Assembly (NCBI GenBank): GCA_947097615.1
Contig: CAMURX010000074.1
Location: forward strand, 1 to 7,773
Length of the DNA stretch: 7,773 bases
DNA from: an uncultured Neisseria sp.
GTDB lineage: Bacteria > Pseudomonadota > Gammaproteobacteria > Burkholderiales > Neisseriaceae
Reading direction: 5' to 3'
Shown: positions 6,156 to 7,773 of the stretch, piece after piece
Layout: every line of letters starts with the position of its first letter
Position numbering within the stretch: the stretch's first letter is position 1
Notes under the pieces: generated by a model
Seen by the model: the letters and a program-made list of their open reading frames with translations, nothing else
What the model was told of the DNA's origin: nothing
Database searches by the model: none
Program-made: the position numbers and the translations under genes

Positions 6156-6187
6156 AGGCCGTCTGAAAGCTCCGTTTCAGACGGCCT
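6156..6187. repeat. Inverted DUS pair between the divergent lolC and ttcA promoters
   Basis: A 13-bp perfect stem (6156-6168 with 6175-6187) with a 6-base loop is formed by two exact AG-DUS. It lies upstream of both flanking genes, so it does not terminate either. It occupies the -35 regions of both predicted promoters. Confidence 0.85.
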
Positions 6188-6198
6188 GTGCCGTTTGG

Positions 6199-6216
6199 GC
6201 TATAATCGCGCTTTTT
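6199..6216 (+). promoter_or_regulatory. Predicted ttcA promoter (-10 and discriminator)
   Basis: A perfect TATAAT (6201-6206) is followed by CGCGC and a run of seven T. It ends 28 bases before the ttcA ATG. The hexamer 17 bp upstream (CAGACG) lies in the DUS arm and is a poor -35. It supports the start at 6235 rather than any upstream start. Confidence 0.6.
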
Positions 6217-6234
6217 TTGCCAAACCGAATAAAA

Positions 6235-7164
6235 ATGTCCAACAAACCCAAATCCGAACACGAAAACAACAAGCTGCACAAACGCCTGCGCCATGCTGTG
6301 GGCGACGCGATCAACCATTTCAACATGATCGAGCCGGGCGACAAAATCATGGTCTGCCTCTCCGGCGGCAAAGACAGCTACGCCCTCTTAGACATCCTGC
6401 GCCATTTGCAGGCCTCCGCCCCGATTGATTTCGAGCTGGTTGCCGTCAATCTCGACCAAAAACAGCCCGGTTTCCCCGAAGAAGTGCTGCCCACCTACCT
6501 CGAAAGCATCGGCGTACCCTACAAAATCGTCGAAGAAGACACCTATTCCACCGTCAAACGCGTGCTCGACGAAGGCAAAACCACCTGTTCGCTGTGCAGC
6601 CGCCTGCGCCGCGGCATCCTCTACCGCACCGCCAAAGAGCTCGGCTGCACCAAAATCGCCCTCGGTCACCACCGCGACGACATCATCGCCACGCTGTTTT
6701 TAAACATGTTTTACGGCGGCAAACTCAAAGCCATGCCGCCCAAACTCGTTTCCGACAACGGCGAACACATCGTTATCCGCCCGCTGGCCTATGTGAAGGA
6801 AAAAGACCTCATCCGCTACGCCGAAATCAAGCAGTTCCCCATCATCCCGTGCAACCTCTGCGGCTCGCAGCCCAATTTGCAGCGGCAAATCATCGGCGAC
6901 ATGCTGCGCGACTGGGACAAACGCTTTCCCGGCCGCATCGAGAGCATGTTCTCCGCATTGCGAAACGTCGTCCCCTCCCATCTGGCCGACACCGATCTTT
7001 TCGATTTTGCAGGCTTGCAGCGCGGGCAAAACCTGAAACACGGCGGCGATTTGGCTTTCGACAGCGAAACCCTGCCCGAACGCTTTTCAGACGGCCGCGA
7101 CGACGACGAAGTGAAAATCGCCCAACCGCGCAAAGTGTTCAACATCCTCGACAACCGCAAATAG
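6235..7164 (+). CDS. ttcA: tRNA 2-thiocytidine(32) synthetase TtcA
   Basis: This cytoplasmic iron-sulfur enzyme thiolates cytidine 32 in the anticodon loop of some tRNAs after activating the base with ATP. The 309-residue product carries the PP-loop SGGKDS (43-48) and the Cys-x2-Cys pair Cys118/Cys121 ([11 protein letters not shown]). Cys206 in IPCNLCGSQ is the expected third ligand of the 4Fe-4S cluster. GHHRDD (144-149) is also conserved. The frame stays open upstream to a TTG at 6145, but that extension reads through the DUS hairpin and the promoter. [18 protein letters not shown] is a typical start, so I choose the ATG at 6235. There is no clear Shine-Dalgarno. The C-terminal tail (after about 265) is Asp/Arg-rich and contains a DUS-like stretch. 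Confidence 0.95.
   Translation: MSNKPKSEHENNKLHKRLRHAVGDAINHFNMIEPGDKIMVCLSGGKDSYALLDILRHLQASAPIDFELVAVNLDQKQPGFPEEVLPTYLESIGVPYKIVEEDTYSTVKRVLDEGKTTCSLCSRLRRGILYRTAKELGCTKIALGHHRDDIIATLFLNMFYGGKLKAMPPKLVSDNGEHIVIRPLAYVKEKDLIRYAEIKQFPIIPCNLCGSQPNLQRQIIGDMLRDWDKRFPGRIESMFSALRNVVPSHLADTDLFDFAGLQRGQNLKHGGDLAFDSETLPERFSDGRDDDEVKIAQPRKVFNILDNRK
7086..7097 (-). repeat. DUS-like sequence inside ttcA
   Basis: TTCAGACGGCCG matches the reverse DUS at 11 of 12, with the 10-base core TTCAGACGGC intact. It encodes FSDGR in the C-terminal tail of TtcA, so it may be a functional coding-region uptake site. Confidence 0.75.
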
Positions 7165-7177
7165 CGGCAAACAGAGC

Positions 7178-7212
7178 AAAGGCCGTCTGAAAACACTTTT
7201 CAGACGGCCTTT
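7178..7212. terminator. Bidirectional DUS hairpin terminator between ttcA and the RNA methyltransferase gene
   Basis: A perfect 16-bp stem (7178-7193 with 7197-7212) with a 3-base loop, in which two inverted exact AG-DUS are extended by A-runs and T-runs. It starts 13 bases after the ttcA stop codon and lies between convergent genes. It is the strongest terminator-like structure in the window. Confidence 0.85.
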
Positions 7213-7234
7213 ACAGTTGGAAAATCGCTGAAAG

Positions 7235-7270
7235 TGGCCGTCTGAATGAGGCCGTCTGAATGAGGCCGTA
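7235..7270 (+). repeat. Head-to-tail tandem DUS, 14-bp period
   Basis: The unit AGGCCGTCTGAATG occurs as TGGCCGTCTGAATG (7235-7248), an exact copy (7249-7262) and a truncated AGGCCGTA (7263-7270). It lies just past the stop codon of the minus-strand RNA methyltransferase gene. Elsewhere in the window DUS copies are single or inverted, not direct repeats. Confidence 0.85.
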
Positions 7271-7278
7271 ACAGATGC

Positions 7279-7773
7279 TTACAGCCGCTGCCTCATCTGC
7301 TCGAACAGGCAAACCGTGGCGGCCATCGCCACATTGAGCGACTCGGTTGCGCCCGCCATCGGGATAACGACCGAGTCGGCAGCGGCGCGGCGCGCTTCGT
7401 CGGACACGCCGCTGCCTTCGTTGCCGAACAGCCAGCCGCACGGGCGGCGCAGGTCGAGGGCGTAGAGGCTTTGCGCCGACTCATCGAGGGCGGTTACGCG
7501 CAGCGGTTCGCGGTAGAGCGGCAGCCATTGCGCCAGATCGGTGTCAGGATAAAGGCCGAGCAGGAAATGCGCGCCCATCGCCGCGCGCAGGACTTTGGGC
7601 GACCAGACGTCGGCACAGTCGCAGCCGAGCACCACGTTTTTCACGCCCGCCGCCGCCGCGCTGCGCAGGATGGTGCCGATATTGCCGGGATCTTGGATGC
7701 GTTCGAGAACGACGCAGTCGCCGTTCTGCGGCGGGGCGGCGGCTGCGGGAATTTCGGCCAGAGCCAGCAGGCC
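7279..7773 (-). CDS. SpoU/TrmH-family RNA methyltransferase, 5' end cut off by the window
   Basis: The visible 164 C-terminal residues contain the three SPOUT motifs for 2'-O-ribose methylation with S-adenosylmethionine. Motif 1 is DPGNIGTILRSA (28-39 of the fragment, with Asn31 and Arg37), motif 2 is LFGNEGSG (115-122, with Glu119) and motif 3 is IPMAGATESLNVAMAA (137-152). PKVLRAAMGAHF (59-70) is also typical. The target, rRNA or tRNA, cannot be told from this part. The frame is open through to the window edge, so the true start and any N-terminal substrate-binding domain lie beyond 7773. A GTG at 7644 is an internal valine in GVKNVV, not the start. The gene is convergent with ttcA. Confidence 0.92.
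   Translation of the reverse strand, partial: GLLALAEIPAAAAPPQNGDCVVLERIQDPGNIGTILRSAAAAGVKNVVLGCDCADVWSPKVLRAAMGAHFLLGLYPDTDLAQWLPLYREPLRVTALDESAQSLYALDLRRPCGWLFGNEGSGVSDEARRAAADSVVIPMAGATESLNVAMAATVCLFEQMRQRL

Noticed and set aside
6145..6234. Upstream TTG start for ttcA adding 30 residues
   Set aside because: The extension translates the DUS hairpin and the TATAAT box. The ATG at 6235 matches the usual TtcA N-terminus.
186..7262. CRISPR-like array suggested by a repeated short sequence
   Set aside because: The repeats are 12-bp uptake sequences in both orientations at irregular distances, with no uniform spacers and no cas genes.

Overview
The window comes from a Neisseria-type genome (Betaproteobacteria, Neisseriaceae). 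The main evidence is the DNA uptake sequence. The 12-mer AGGCCGTCTGAA occurs 17 times exactly, counting both strands, and several near-matches are also present. This is the AG-DUS dialect of some commensal or animal Neisseria rather than the ATGCCGTCTGAA of meningococcus and gonococcus. A Correia-like miniature element near the left edge and the high-GC housekeeping gene set agree. The species cannot be named from this window.

Layout. Positions 1-257 hold no intact gene: a possible end of an IS5-type insertion sequence, a 76-bp Correia-like MITE and DUS copies. Then, all on the minus strand, come an unrecognised secreted Cys-rich protein (258-914), the overlapping operon ratA-rnfH-pth (2377 down to 1082), a small DUF2788 membrane protein (2507-2710), metZ (2798-3970) and the operon lolC-lolD (6113 down to 4196). 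Only ttcA (6235-7164) is on the plus strand. It is divergent from lolC and convergent with a truncated SpoU/TrmH-family RNA methyltransferase (7279-7773) that runs off the right edge.

How the genes work together. ratA, rnfH and pth form one translationally coupled unit. pth recycles peptidyl-tRNA and RatA-family proteins have been linked to ribosomes or to quinone, so the unit touches translation. The single LolC/E-type permease with LolD is a compact lipoprotein-release transporter. MetZ makes homocysteine by direct sulfhydrylation. ttcA and the SpoU-type enzyme both modify RNA.

Regulation. Nearly every gap carries an inverted DUS pair able to form a hairpin; several sit just after stop codons and probably act as terminators. 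One instead lies between the divergent lolC and ttcA promoters. Four predicted promoters (ratA, metZ, lolC, ttcA) share a -10 box followed by a GC-rich discriminator and a short T-run, consensus about AATNCCGCCTTT.

I see no prophage, CRISPR, defence or biosynthetic system. This is mostly ordinary core chromosome. The points worth a second look are the repeat and promoter architecture and the unrecognised secreted protein.
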